Source: Streptomyces piniterrae
GTDB taxonomy: Bacteria > Actinomycetota > Actinomycetes > Streptomycetales > Streptomycetaceae
NCBI RefSeq assembly: GCF_005048155.1
Contig: NZ_SUMB01000001.1
Coordinates: forward strand, 744,001 to 808,000
Length of the DNA stretch: 64,000 nt
Direction: 5' to 3'
Position numbers and translations under genes: made by a program. Of this stretch, positions 27,901-35,682 are shown one piece after another. Below the pieces are notes generated by a model. That model was not told where the DNA came from. It did no database searches and saw only the letters and a list, made by a program, of their open reading frames with translations. Position 1 is the stretch's first letter, and each line of letters opens with the position of its first letter.

Positions 27901-30900
27901 CGCCCGGGCAGCCGGCCCCACACCGATCTTCCAGGTCGGGATCGTGTCGCAGGAGGTGCAGCGCCGCAGCTTCACTTCGGCGGGCATCGACGTCGAGTAC
28001 CGGCACGGCCGGCCCATCGGCGCGAAGTGGGACCTGACGCTGCACATGATCGCAAACCGTGTCGACGCGGAGCCCGGACTCCGGCTGGAGCTGGAATACC
28101 GCGCGGACCTGTTTGCCGAAGACTCGATGACCCGCCTCCTGAACGGGCTGTGCGGCCTGCTCGAATCGTGCGTCGAAGCCCCGGACCGCCAGGTCGGGAA
28201 CTGGGTGGCACAGCTGGAGGAGACCGGTCCGGCGACAACCCGCACGACCGGCCGCCCGGTACGGGACACGCCACCGGACCGGCGGATCTCGGGTGGTACG
28301 ACGGCGCTGGTCGAGGCAGTCAGGACGATTTGGGAAGAGACGATCGGCGTCACCGACATCGGCTTGGACGACACGCTCTTCGACGTCGGCGGCTCCTCAC
28401 TCCACGTCCCGGAGATCCACCGAAGGGTCACCGAGCAGTTCGACGTCCTCGACCTGGCGTTGATCGACGTCTTCAACTACCCGACACTGCGCACGTACTC
28501 CGCTCACCTCGCCGACCTGGTCGAAAACGTGCCGACAGCAGCACGCCCGGCCGCGCCACGCCGGCCCGAGCCGGAGATCCCGGGCGACGACCGGGCAATC
28601 GCCGTCATCGGTATGTCGGGACAGTTCCCCGGCGCGCAGAGTGTCGACGAACTCTGGTCACTGCTCCGCGACGGCCAGGAAGGCATCACGCACGGCATCG
28701 ACGGTCCCGAAGAACCGGACTGGGTTCCCTCGGCCGGCATCCTCGCCGACCGCGACGGATTCGACTCCCAGCTGTTCGAACTCAGCCCCGCGGACGCGGA
28801 CCTCATGGATCCCCAGATGCGCCTGTTCCTGGAGACCGCCTGGGCTGCTCTGGAGGACTCCGGATACGGCCCGAAGACGCAGGGACTGCCCAGTGTCGGG
28901 GTCTACGGCGGCTCGTCGTTCCCCCGCGACTGGGCGGAACGTTTCGCCGCCGCGGGAGCCGAGCCCGGCAGCACGTCCGAACGGCGCCTCATCAACGGCA
29001 ACCCGTGGCAGAACCTCGCCACCCAGGTCGCGTACCGGCTGGGCCTGACCGGCCCCGCGGTCGACGTGCAGACAGCCTGCTCCACGTCGCTCGTCGCCGT
29101 CCACATGGCGTGCCGCAGTCTCATCGAGGGCGACTGCGACATGGCTCTCGCAGGGGGCGTGGGGCTGACGCAGAGCGCGGGCTACCGCTACGAGGACGGC
29201 GGCATCCTGTCGCCGGACGGCGTCTGCCGCCCCTTCGACGCGGACGCACAGGGCACCCTGCCCGGCAACGGCGTCGGCATCGTCGTACTCAAGCCCCTGA
29301 ACCGGGCCCTCGCAGATCACGACACCGTGCACGCGGTGATACGGGGATCGGCCATCAACAATGACGGCTCCCTCAAGGTCGGCTTCTTCGCACCGAGCAT
29401 CGAGGGGCAGCGCCAGGTCGTCCGTTCAGCCTGGGAAACCTCCGGTGTCACGGCCGAGAGCATCTCCTACATCGAGACGCACGGCACCGCCACCGTTCTC
29501 GGCGACTCCGTCGAGGTCAGTGCGCTGACGCAGGCCGTGCGCGCCGACACCGACCGAGCCGGGTTCTGCGCCCTCGGTTCGGCCAAGAGCAACCTGGGGC
29601 ATCTCGACGCGGCCGCCGGGGTCACCGGCCTCATCAAGGCCACACTGGCAGTGAAGAACGGAGTCATACCGGCGACGCTGCACTTCCGGCGTCCGAACGC
29701 CGAGCTGGGCAAACCGAACAGCCCGTTCTATGTCAACGACACCACCATCCCCTGGCCCGAAGCAGGCCCGGGACCGCGCAGGGCAGCGGTCAGCGCGTTC
29801 GGCATCGGCGGGACCAACGCCCACCTCGTCGTGGAAGAGCCCCCCTCGCCCGGCCCGACCCGCAACAGCGCCCGGAGCGAGCTGATCCCGCTGTCGGCTC
29901 GCACACCAGTTGCTCTTGACACCGTCTCCCAGCGGCTGGCCGAGCATCTGAGCAAGGAGGATCCCCGGCTCGACAACGTCGCCTTCACCCTGCGGCACGG
30001 GCGGAGGGCACTCAGGCACCGGCGCGCCGTCGTCTGCCGGACCGCGGAAGAGGCCGCCTCGGCCCTGCGCCCCGAGGAGCAGCACCAGGCGCTCACGGGG
30101 GTGGCCGATCCGGGCAGCTCCCTCCGGCTGGTCTTCATGTTTCCCGGGGTCACCACCCAGCACGTCGGCATGGGCCAGGACCTCTACGAGAACCATCAGG
30201 TTTACCGTGCGGCGCTCGACCAGTGCGCGGACCTGTTCGCCACAAGCCTCGGCATCGACATCAGGGAACTCGTCTTCCCCGGTGACAAGGACGCGGCAGC
30301 AGCCGAGGAACTCCTCCTGCGCCCGTCGAGGAACATGGCGGCCATCTTCGCGACGGAGTACGCGCTGGCATGCCTGTTCGACTCGTGGGGCATCCGCCCG
30401 GACGCCGTCGTCGGCCACAGCCTCGGCGAGTACACCGCCGCATGCGTCTCCGGGATGCTGTCTCTCCAGGACGCGGCCCACCTCGTTGCCCTGCGTGGCA
30501 AGCTGTGCGACGAGCTGCCCGAATCGGCGATGCTGGCCGTCGCGCTGGACGGCGACAACCTGACCGCTCGGCTGCCCGACACCTTGAGCGTCGCGGCGCG
30601 GAACGGACCCCGCTCCCATACGGTGTCCGGGCCGCTGGACGCGGTCGAAGCGTTCCGGTCGACGCTGGAAGCCGACGGCATCCGAGCACGGCGGCTCCCC
30701 ATCAAGGCGGGGCTGCACTCACCGCTGGTGGAACCCTTCCTGGACGAGTTCGCCCGCTCGGCGGCCACCATCGCCGGCCACGCCCCGAGAGTGCCGGTCG
30801 TGTCCAACGTCACCGGCGAGTGGCTCCCGCAGTCCGGGATCACGGATCCGATGTACTGGGCGAAGCATCTGCGCCAGACCGTCCTTTTCGAGAAGGGGCT

Positions 30901-32236
30901 CGCGACGCTCCTGGAATCGGGCGACGACAACACCGTGCTGCTTGAGGTCGGGCCGGGCAGGACGATGGCCACGCTCGCGCGACTGCACCCGCAGGCCGCG
31001 ACGGCCCGACGCGCGATGTCGCCCCTGCCCGCGCCCACGGCGGAGCGCACCGAGCGGGACACACTGCTGGAGACCGTCGGGCAGCTGTGGTGCGACGGCG
31101 TAGACATCGACTGGGAAGCCTTCGACTCCGACGCACCACACGCTCGGGTCCAGCTGCCGACCTACCCGTTCGAACGGCAGACGGTCGCCGCGAAGAAGAG
31201 CGCACCGCCGGCGACGGCCGAGCGCCCGCGGACGACGGTCACCGACGGCGCCGAGGTCACGACCACGCTCACCACCGTGTGGGCCGACCTGCTCGGCGTC
31301 GCGGATCCCGGGCAGGACGACAACTTCTTCGACCAGGGTGGGCACTCCCTGCTGGCCGTCGAGTTCAGCTCGCGGGTGCGCCGGGAACTCGGCACCCCGG
31401 TAGGTGCGCACCTGCTGTTGGAGCATCCCACCTTCGGCGAGCTGATCAGCCACCTGCAACAGCTCGCGGGTCAGGGCGAAGGCCAGGGCGAGGCGAGGTC
31501 GGGAATCCTGACCGAGCTGCAGCGGGGCAAGCCCGACCGGACGCCGATCTTCATGGTCCAGCCCATCGGCGGAACGGTCTTCACGTACCAGGCGTTCGCG
31601 CAGAACCTCGGCAGCGACCGCTCGGTCTACGCATTCCGTGCCGTCGGACTTGAGGAGGGCGAGAAGCCGTACGAGAGCATCCCCGAGATGGCCTCGCGCT
31701 ACGTTGACGAGCTGCTGGCGGTCCAGCCGGAAGGGCCGCACATCATCGGCGGACACTCCTCCGGCGGAGTGGTCTCCTACGAGATGGCGCACCAGCTGAT
31801 CGAACGCGGCATCGACACGCCTCTGGTCGTCATGATCGACACCGTGACCTCGGACGACTCGCACGCGCTCAAGGACGTCGAGGACGTGGAGAAGATGGTC
31901 GACACGCTGCTCGGCATCGCGCCCGAATCCACATCGGCTCTGCGAACGGCGATCGCCGAAGACCCGCTGATCAGGGGCGTGGTGATGCAGACGAACCTCG
32001 CGCTGGCGCGCTACTACCCGAAGCCTTGCCCCGTGCCGGCCGTCTACTTCCGGGCCGAGGAGCGCGACACGCTCCTCGATCCCCACGCGGACACCTGGTG
32101 GGAGCACTACTGCCGGGGCGGCATCGAGATGCACACCATCCCCGGAGACCACTTCTCGGTGATGGACGAACCACAGATCGGTCAGATCACCAAGCTGCTC
32201 AATGATTGCCTGACTCAGAGGGAAGGGGCGCGCTGA
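24986..32236 (+). CDS. Hybrid NRPS-PKS, A-T-C-T-KS-AT-T-TE
   Basis: A 2416-residue synthetase. A domain (about 30-520): YTSGSTGTPKAALLTHANIS, YGPTE, YRTGDL, KLRGHRIELNEIE and the NNKVDRNAL lysine. T1 (LGGDSL, Ser about 575). C (about 640-1085) with HHVAVDGWS. T2 (VGGSSL, Ser about 1137) with no A domain before it. KS (about 1200-1620) with TACSTS, ETHGT and NLGH, a complete Cys-His-His triad. AT (about 1715-2010) with GHSLGEY but an unusual AGLHSP where HAFH or YASH is expected. T3 (QGGHSL, about 2122). TE (about 2180-2410) with GHSSGG and GDHFS. The specificity residues read by hand are roughly DALTVGIVC, not a code that was recognised. ATG 24986 follows GAGGAG. The predicted product is a dipeptide extended by one C2 unit; T2 must be loaded by the same A domain or in trans. 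Confidence 0.93.
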   Translation: MSREAEQRPLTETKVTGTQNSDELLVAPGRAATAGPDTPVHLLVEKQAAINGDDPAVVDGAESVTYADLVRRSNTIAAELLARNVQRGDLVGVCLPRGIDAVASLLAILKVGATCVPLALEQPVSRLAFIREDSGLTLTVTTTDVAEKVGVEPEQAVRLDMDVSRDATGMSAEVPVDVSGDDIAYALYTSGSTGTPKAALLTHANISNFVQWCLESGVVDADSRMAHATNLGFDAAILDIFAPLAAGAVVYVVHREVVISPAATVRWFVDNQITVGFLTTRVAEACLAEEWPAETALRCLVTGGEQVTTWLPPHIPFDVLQIYGPTECTVCVATKFLPPEPPVGGLPPFGRPVRNARIYLLDASGKPVADGEPGELYISGAPVGAGYLGRPELTTERYLPDPFVPGARMYRTGDLCRMNSEGDFEFVGRVDHQVKLRGHRIELNEIENTLASHPDVNDVVVLLREDEPGKKRLAAYLTCSSAEPPAASELRQHVSERLPYYMMPTAFVPMPRFPLTPNNKVDRNALPAPENSRQNLSTEYVVPRTETERGLVAYWQELMGITPIGTGDDFYSLGGDSLMAGRIVEWIRRNHGADIPFSCVLGGITVRELATLIEDRADGKGPTSGHQVTIDAHDESDPVAATSGQFGLWLQEQLAPEDRAYSETALLTIRGSVEPGKVQDTLTELVRRHAALRTNLQMVEGKLQQIVSEPTRIPLELHELTSESGTDAPVVQNDLVEQLTRKPFDLAHGPLLRAALLRVEPKTHVLVLVVHHVAVDGWSLDVLFEEFTQAYAAAAGHANPEFEPSRPFADFAAWQNQQLRTDGFAPSISYWRGQLDGAPAELELPLDHERPASATGPAAVVQATLSPKTVRRMRELGSTEHLTSFMIVLAAYQAALARWTGTSDVVVGAPLANRPAGFDRTVGYFLNMVPLRSDLSGSGSVRELLSRVRGTVLGAHDHQDVPFPHLVDQLGGARAAGPTPIFQVGIVSQEVQRRSFTSAGIDVEYRHGRPIGAKWDLTLHMIANRVDAEPGLRLELEYRADLFAEDSMTRLLNGLCGLLESCVEAPDRQVGNWVAQLEETGPATTRTTGRPVRDTPPDRRISGGTTALVEAVRTIWEETIGVTDIGLDDTLFDVGGSSLHVPEIHRRVTEQFDVLDLALIDVFNYPTLRTYSAHLADLVENVPTAARPAAPRRPEPEIPGDDRAIAVIGMSGQFPGAQSVDELWSLLRDGQEGITHGIDGPEEPDWVPSAGILADRDGFDSQLFELSPADADLMDPQMRLFLETAWAALEDSGYGPKTQGLPSVGVYGGSSFPRDWAERFAAAGAEPGSTSERRLINGNPWQNLATQVAYRLGLTGPAVDVQTACSTSLVAVHMACRSLIEGDCDMALAGGVGLTQSAGYRYEDGGILSPDGVCRPFDADAQGTLPGNGVGIVVLKPLNRALADHDTVHAVIRGSAINNDGSLKVGFFAPSIEGQRQVVRSAWETSGVTAESISYIETHGTATVLGDSVEVSALTQAVRADTDRAGFCALGSAKSNLGHLDAAAGVTGLIKATLAVKNGVIPATLHFRRPNAELGKPNSPFYVNDTTIPWPEAGPGPRRAAVSAFGIGGTNAHLVVEEPPSPGPTRNSARSELIPLSARTPVALDTVSQRLAEHLSKEDPRLDNVAFTLRHGRRALRHRRAVVCRTAEEAASALRPEEQHQALTGVADPGSSLRLVFMFPGVTTQHVGMGQDLYENHQVYRAALDQCADLFATSLGIDIRELVFPGDKDAAAAEELLLRPSRNMAAIFATEYALACLFDSWGIRPDAVVGHSLGEYTAACVSGMLSLQDAAHLVALRGKLCDELPESAMLAVALDGDNLTARLPDTLSVAARNGPRSHTVSGPLDAVEAFRSTLEADGIRARRLPIKAGLHSPLVEPFLDEFARSAATIAGHAPRVPVVSNVTGEWLPQSGITDPMYWAKHLRQTVLFEKGLATLLESGDDNTVLLEVGPGRTMATLARLHPQAATARRAMSPLPAPTAERTERDTLLETVGQLWCDGVDIDWEAFDSDAPHARVQLPTYPFERQTVAAKKSAPPATAERPRTTVTDGAEVTTTLTTVWADLLGVADPGQDDNFFDQGGHSLLAVEFSSRVRRELGTPVGAHLLLEHPTFGELISHLQQLAGQGEGQGEARSGILTELQRGKPDRTPIFMVQPIGGTVFTYQAFAQNLGSDRSVYAFRAVGLEEGEKPYESIPEMASRYVDELLAVQPEGPHIIGGHSSGGVVSYEMAHQLIERGIDTPLVVMIDTVTSDDSHALKDVEDVEKMVDTLLGIAPESTSALRTAIAEDPLIRGVVMQTNLALARYYPKPCPVPAVYFRAEERDTLLDPHADTWWEHYCRGGIEMHTIPGDHFSVMDEPQIGQITKLLNDCLTQREGAR

Positions 32237-32237
32237 C

Positions 32238-33590
32238 ATGACCACACACGACGCAGAACTGGCAGAGCAAGACGCTGCACAACAGAGTGATCACGCGGCT
32301 GTTCCTGACGTGATCGTCATCGGCGCGGGCCTGGCCGGCCTCGTCAGCGCCATCTCGCTCCTGCAGCGGGGGCGCTCGGTGACCGTTCTCGAACGGCGGA
32401 GCGTGCCCGGCGGGCTGTGCGGAAGCACCCACATCAACGGGTACAAGTTCACGCTCGCCTGCAACGACTTCGGATCCAGCATGCGGCGGTATCTCTCCGA
32501 GATCGGGGTGAGCCTTACCTTCAACGAGCACGCGTCCGTCTGGCACGTGGGAGACGAAAAGTACGTGCTCCCGCCGACGCCCGAGACCCAGGAAACGCTG
32601 GCGCGCCACAAGGCCGACAGCGACCGCCTGGCCGAGGCCGTCAGTCAGCCGGGCTTCGATGAGAAGTTCGAGAGTGCGGCACAGCTTCTCGAAGCGACCG
32701 TGCGCGACCCCGGGTACGCGGACTTCAGGACGCTGCCGTCGTACGTATCCGGCCTCGACCCCGCAAAGCACCGGCTCGACTGGTTCCTGCAGGGGTCGAG
32801 CAAGAACCCCGACTACGGGTACGACAACCTGATCACCCCCATCGAGGGCCCCGAGCAGATCACCGAGGCCCTGGTCGAACGGCTGTCCCAGCTCGGCGGC
32901 AGCATTCACTACGACACCGACGTCCACGGGATCCGCGACACCGACGGGGGCAAGGCGGTCACGACGTCACGCGGAGAATTCCACACGCGAACCGTCGTCT
33001 CCGGGAAGGGGCGGTTCAGCAGCAACGAGCCCCGCTCCGGGCTGGAGTTGGCGACGCTCCATATCGCCACGCGCCCCGAAGCGCCGTTCCCTTCCGGCGT
33101 CCACACCGTCGGCAACCTGCCGGCGGGGCTCGGCCGGAGCATGGCTGCCCTCGACGCGGGACGCCTCCCGGACCGGTTCGGGTTCCACATCTTCCCCTGC
33201 GCTGCCACCGAGGCGTACCGGTCCTTCAACGTGTACTTCTACTATCCGCGGGGAGTCGAGGAACTCGACGAGCCGACGAGCACAGCGGTACGGAACTACA
33301 TCACGGGCGAACTGGACAGGATAATTCCCGGATTCGCCTCCGCCATCGTCTTCCAGCGGCTCGTCTCGCCCACGCAGTTCAAGAACGAGCACGGTCTGCG
33401 GCGCGTTTCCATCCAGGACATCTTGCCCGCCGGTACGGGCAAGCCGGCCATCCGCGACGCCGCGACCGGCGTTTACCACGTCGGCAACACGGTCGGCTCG
33501 CCCGCCTACCACGCGTGTGCGGCCGTGCTCTCCGGTCTTCAGGCTGCCGAGCTGGTCGCTCCGGAGGCCGGGCGTGCCCGTACCGCCTGA
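32238..33590 (+). CDS. FAD-dependent oxidoreductase, phytoene-desaturase/amine-oxidase type
   Basis: A 450-residue protein starting one base after the synthetase stop codon, so surely co-transcribed. The N-terminal dinucleotide fold DVIVIGAGLAGLVSAISLLQ is followed by VTVLERRSVPGGLCGS, the GG motif of CrtI-like enzymes. The C-terminal VYHVGNTVGSPAYHACAAVL is the second FAD-contact region (G.t..P). Such enzymes desaturate or oxidise C-C and C-N bonds. In this cluster it may oxidise the released dipeptide-ketide, for example to an aromatic or unsaturated ring. The substrate is inferred only from context. Confidence 0.88.
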   Translation: MTTHDAELAEQDAAQQSDHAAVPDVIVIGAGLAGLVSAISLLQRGRSVTVLERRSVPGGLCGSTHINGYKFTLACNDFGSSMRRYLSEIGVSLTFNEHASVWHVGDEKYVLPPTPETQETLARHKADSDRLAEAVSQPGFDEKFESAAQLLEATVRDPGYADFRTLPSYVSGLDPAKHRLDWFLQGSSKNPDYGYDNLITPIEGPEQITEALVERLSQLGGSIHYDTDVHGIRDTDGGKAVTTSRGEFHTRTVVSGKGRFSSNEPRSGLELATLHIATRPEAPFPSGVHTVGNLPAGLGRSMAALDAGRLPDRFGFHIFPCAATEAYRSFNVYFYYPRGVEELDEPTSTAVRNYITGELDRIIPGFASAIVFQRLVSPTQFKNEHGLRRVSIQDILPAGTGKPAIRDAATGVYHVGNTVGSPAYHACAAVLSGLQAAELVAPEAGRARTA

Positions 33591-33679
33591 CCCGCAGGGC
33601 GAACTGCCCGATGGTTCGCATGCAGTCGGCGCCGCAGGGCTGAAGAAAACAGGCACACTGACGAGAGAAGTGGCTTTAT

Positions 33680-34987
33680 ATGTTCGTCGAGACATTGATC
33701 ATCGGTGGCGGGCAGCAGGGGTGTGGCGTAGCAGGCTCGCTCGCTCTGCTCGGCTATGATTCCCTGGTTTTGGAACAGGGCGAAATAGGCCAGGCATGGG
33801 CGCACGGACGCTGGGACAGCCTCTACGTCAACACGCCCAACCGGCTGGTCGACTTCCCCGGGCGCCCCTACGACGGGGACGACCCGGAGGGCTTCATGCC
33901 AGCGCGGGAAGTCGCGGAACGGCTCAAGCGGTACGTCTCCGAAATGAGTCTTCGCGTCCGGGAGAAAACCCGTGTGAAATCCGTCGAAGCCCCGATCGAC
34001 AACCCCGCGTACGACGGCGCGCGTTTCCGCGTCCATGTCGACGGTGGCGACGAGGCCATCGAGTCCCGCAACCTCGTCGCGGCCCTGGGCGGGTACTCTT
34101 CCCCGCGCATACCCGACCTGTCTGCCCGCATCGACCCTTCCGTCACGCAGATCCACAGTTCCCAGTACCGCAATCCGCAGTCCCTGCCCGACGGCGCCGT
34201 CCTCGTCGTGGGGGCCGGGAGCAGCGGCCAGCAAGTGGCCGAGGACCTGCGGGAATCGGGCCGGGACGTGTACCTCGCCGTCGGTCGGCACAAGACCGCG
34301 CCGCGCTTCTACCGAGGCCTGTGCGTGCTCGACTGGCTGCGCTTCATGTCGGTCCAGGGTGACTTCGAATCCGCGGCGGTAGGACGCGGCCTCTCACCGT
34401 CCATACCCGGGGCGTCAGTGCTCAGCGGCCGGGACGGCGGGCGGGACCTAAACCTGTCGATCCTCGCGAGGCAGGGCGTGCGACTCGTCGGCTCCGTGCG
34501 GAACGCGAAAGAAGACGTCCTGCTGTTGGACGAGAACGTCCGGCAGATTGCGGAGGCCGCCGCCAGCGCCGAGCAGGAACTGCTGAAGGCGATCGACGCG
34601 GCGATCGCGGAGCGGGGGCTGGAGGCACCCCCTCGGACACCCGCCACCGTCGTCGATATGGACCTTCTGTCGAGCTACGGGCCGGAGCTGGATCTGCGCG
34701 ACAACGACATCTCGACGATCGTCTGGGCGACGGGGTTCGTCCCCGACTACCGGCTCCTGCCCGCCGCCGTGCTGGACGAGGAAGGCGCGCCCGTTCACAC
34801 CCGGGGGGTGGGTGCACTGCCTGGCCTGTACTACGCGGGGCTGCCGGAGGGCAGGGTAGTGCGTTCGCTCCTCATCGGCTCCACGCGCACCAACGGCGAG
34901 TTCGTCGCCCGGCAAATCCAGCTGGACAACATGCTTCGTCACGAATCGCCCCAAGCGGCGGCGCGTGTGTGGTCAGCCCGGTACTGA
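33680..34987 (+). CDS. Flavin-dependent monooxygenase (CzcO/FMO-like)
   Basis: A 435-residue protein with two Rossmann motifs: N-terminal FAD-binding TLIIGGGQQGCGVAGSLALL (GGGQQG instead of the usual GxGxxG) and NADP-binding VLVVGAGSSGQQVAEDLRES in the middle, plus the linking sequence IVWATGFVPDYRLL near the C-terminus (ATG motif). Members hydroxylate nitrogen, sulphur or carbon, or carry out Baeyer-Villiger reactions. It lies 89 bp after the other flavoprotein gene in the same direction; start ATG 33680 preceded by GAGAGAAG. Predicted tailoring enzyme of the NRPS-PKS product. Confidence 0.88.
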   Translation: MFVETLIIGGGQQGCGVAGSLALLGYDSLVLEQGEIGQAWAHGRWDSLYVNTPNRLVDFPGRPYDGDDPEGFMPAREVAERLKRYVSEMSLRVREKTRVKSVEAPIDNPAYDGARFRVHVDGGDEAIESRNLVAALGGYSSPRIPDLSARIDPSVTQIHSSQYRNPQSLPDGAVLVVGAGSSGQQVAEDLRESGRDVYLAVGRHKTAPRFYRGLCVLDWLRFMSVQGDFESAAVGRGLSPSIPGASVLSGRDGGRDLNLSILARQGVRLVGSVRNAKEDVLLLDENVRQIAEAAASAEQELLKAIDAAIAERGLEAPPRTPATVVDMDLLSSYGPELDLRDNDISTIVWATGFVPDYRLLPAAVLDEEGAPVHTRGVGALPGLYYAGLPEGRVVRSLLIGSTRTNGEFVARQIQLDNMLRHESPQAAARVWSARY

Positions 34988-35062
34988 CCCCCGGCATTTC
35001 CGGTGAAGCTGCCGGTCGGCTGATCGAGGTCGTGTGAGGCCGCGCCAGCCGGTGGGCAGGAT

Positions 35063-35133
35063 GGAGGGCCCGACCCCGTGTCGGGCCCTCCCAGGTCCTC
35101 CTCGGCCCTCCCTGGCAACGGCTGGGGAGGGCC
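35063..35133. terminator. Bidirectional terminator region, two hairpins
   Basis: Hairpin 1 (35063-35091): GGAGGGCCCGAC pairs perfectly with GTCGGGCCCTCC around a 5-base loop. Hairpin 2 (35104-35133): GGCCCTCCC pairs with GGGAGGGCC. They lie between the convergent monooxygenase and MarR genes. Confidence 0.75.
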
Positions 35134-35154
35134 GGTTCCGGTCCCGAGAAACCG

Positions 35155-35628
35155 TCAGCCCTGGGGTGCGTCGACGAGCAGGTGGATCCCGTCGATGAGT
35201 GCTTGCGTCTGCCAGTCGGGCCAGTCCTGGATCCTGTCCGCGAGGTGCTTGGTGAGCGCGTCCCGGAGCAACGCCACAGCTTCGGTTCCCTTCGGGGTCA
35301 GCGAAAGCAGCGTGCTCCGCCCATCGTTGGGATCGGGACTGCGCGCGAGCAGCCCCGCGGCTTCAAGTCGGTCGGCATAGCGGCTCGTTCCGGAGCGGTC
35401 GATTCCCACCTCGTCGGCCAGGCGGGCCGCGGTCTGCGGCCCGAGCCGGGCCAAACCGCTGAGCACAGGGTAGGTCTGGCGATCGACCCCGACCGGGGCG
35501 GCGTCGAGGACCGCGTCGTACAGCGCGCTGCGGTTCCGCCTCAACAGCAACCGTCCCAATGCTTGCTCCAGATCCCGCGCCAAGGCCATGTCCGCCATGG
35601 GGGCATAATACGTGCGGCTGGCATACAC
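35155..35628 (-). CDS. MarR-family transcriptional regulator
   Basis: A 157-residue protein: LEQALGRLLLRRNRSALYDA, VDRQTYPVLSGLARLGPQTA, RLADEVGIDRSGTSRYADRL, EAAGLLARSPDPNDGRSTLL and SLTPKGTEAVALLRDALTKH. The recognition helix and the DPNDGR wing are typical of MarR. It lies 54 bp downstream of the efflux gene on the same strand, so it is in the same operon and probably represses it. A start at ATG 35598 (MADMALARDL) is equally plausible. The ligand may be the cluster product. Confidence 0.9.
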   Translation of the reverse strand: MYASRTYYAPMADMALARDLEQALGRLLLRRNRSALYDAVLDAAPVGVDRQTYPVLSGLARLGPQTAARLADEVGIDRSGTSRYADRLEAAGLLARSPDPNDGRSTLLSLTPKGTEAVALLRDALTKHLADRIQDWPDWQTQALIDGIHLLVDAPQG

Positions 35629-35682
35629 CGTGTCCTCCTGGGGGCGCGGCAGAGTCGTTGTCGAGGGGTACGTCGTGGACTC

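Noticed and set aside
29426..32245. Long minus-strand open frames (430 and 508 residues) across the synthetase gene
   Set aside because: They lie opposite clear PKS/TE domains and have Arg/Gly/Val/Leu-rich translations with no domain, as expected for antisense frames in high-GC codons.
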